Shown here: piece after piece, positions 5,436 to 5,842 of the stretch
Position numbering within the stretch: the stretch's first letter is position 1
Layout: each line of letters opens with the position of its first letter
Assembly (NCBI GenBank): GCA_964388175.1
Contig: CAYLYS010000097.1
Span: 1 to 5,842 of the forward strand
Source of the DNA: JAITWN01 sp964388175
GTDB lineage: Bacteria; Pseudomonadota; Gammaproteobacteria; SZUA-140
DNA length: 5,842 bases
Reading direction: 5' to 3'
Made by a program: the position numbers and the translations under genes
The notes under the pieces: model-generated
Told to the model about the DNA's origin: nothing
Databases searched by the model: none
The model's input: the letters and a program-made list of their open reading frames with translations, nothing else

Positions 5436-5450
5436 CGCTGTCCTCCTGCT

Positions 5451-5842
5451 TCAGTTCTCGACCTCGGCGATCTCTTCCGCGGCGGCCTTCGGCGATGCGG
5501 CAGCGACCAGCAGCTTGGCTCTGATATGACCTTCGATTTCCTGCGCAAGCGCCGGATTCTGCTTCAGATAATCACGCACATTATCCTTGCCCTGCCCGAT
5601 GCGCTCACCGTTGTAGCTGTACCAGGCGCCGGACTTCTCGTCCACGCCGGCATTGACGCCCAGCGTGATGATCTCGCCCTCGCGCGATACGCCCTCGCCG
5701 TAGAGGATATCGAACTCCGCCTGCTTGAACGGCGGCGCGACCTTGTTCTTGACCACCTTCACGCGCGTTTCGCTGCCGAGGATCTCGTCGCCTTTCTTGA
5801 TGGCGCCGGTGCGGCGGATGTCGAGGCGCACCGAGGCGTAGA
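5451..5842 (-). CDS. recA: Recombinase RecA, C-terminal part
   Basis: About 130 C-terminal residues of RecA, the ATP-dependent strand-exchange recombinase that also triggers LexA self-cleavage in the SOS response. The frame runs off the window edge at 5842 and begins YASVRLDIRRTGAIKKG, corresponding to about residue 218 onward of the 353-residue E. coli protein. It continues with GSETRVKVVKNKVAPPFKQ and DILYGEGVSREGEI, then the C-terminal domain GAWYSYNGERIGQGKDN. It ends in an acidic tail (AEEIAEVEN) like the regulatory tail of other RecA proteins. The Walker motifs and L1/L2 DNA-binding loops lie outside the window. The GTG at 5831 is an internal Val, not a start. The stop TGA (5453-5451) is 21 bases before the recX ATG and only 3 before its Shine-Dalgarno, so recX is almost surely co-transcribed. 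Confidence 0.98.
   Translation of the reverse strand, partial: YASVRLDIRRTGAIKKGDEILGSETRVKVVKNKVAPPFKQAEFDILYGEGVSREGEIITLGVNAGVDEKSGAWYSYNGERIGQGKDNVRDYLKQNPALAQEIEGHIRAKLLVAAASPKAAAEEIAEVEN

Noticed and set aside
1..5842. Mobile element, CRISPR array, toxin-antitoxin or defence genes
   Set aside because: No transposase, integrase, spaced repeats or accessory genes are present; all coding space is taken by conserved housekeeping genes.

Overview
The window is a housekeeping block from a high-GC gammaproteobacterium, and every gene lies on the minus strand. Read in the direction of transcription (from position 5842 down to 1) the order is recA (3' part), recX, alaS, lysC, csrA, tRNA-Ser(GCU), tRNA-Arg(ACG). 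This order matches the known gammaproteobacterial neighbourhood: E. coli has recA-recX-alaS-csrA-serV-argV, and Pseudomonas has alaS-lysC-rsmA followed by tRNAs. The protein sequences resemble Pseudomonas-type families more than enteric ones, for example the single-domain LysC with two ACT repeats. I cannot name the genus from the sequence.

Region by region: 5451-5842 is the C-terminal part of RecA. 4966-5429 is recX, whose only well-placed ATG is out of frame with the conserved coding sequence. 2090-4934 is alaS, interrupted by ten N's at 4398-4407. 769-1998 is lysC, with a convincing internal start for a separate regulatory (beta) subunit and a short leader ORF abutting its ATG. 424-618 is csrA with a strong Shine-Dalgarno and a rho-independent terminator. 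155-247 and 3-79 are two tRNA genes. No non-coding stretch exceeds 180 bases, and nothing convincing is encoded on the plus strand.

The main anomaly is in alaS. The two sequences flanking the N-gap do not abut; they cover the same part of the gene twice, with divergent sequence (about 60% protein identity and a small indel). The last 26 bases of the right-hand contig are identical to an internal stretch of the left-hand contig. Removing 4179-4407 restores one uninterrupted 871-codon alaS. The simplest reading is a scaffold joining contigs from two related but different organisms, or mis-ordering an assembly-graph branch, rather than new biology. Genes on either side of the gap should not be assumed to come from the same genome.

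Functionally the block combines recombination and SOS repair (RecA and its modulator RecX), translation (AlaRS and two tRNAs), entry into the aspartate amino-acid family (LysC), and global post-transcriptional control (CsrA). I found no mobile element, CRISPR array, defence system or other undescribed multi-gene system. The points worth a second look are the alaS join, the recX start, the lysC internal start and leader ORF, two mismatches in the tRNA-Ser acceptor stem, and GC-rich inverted repeats upstream of tRNA-Ser.
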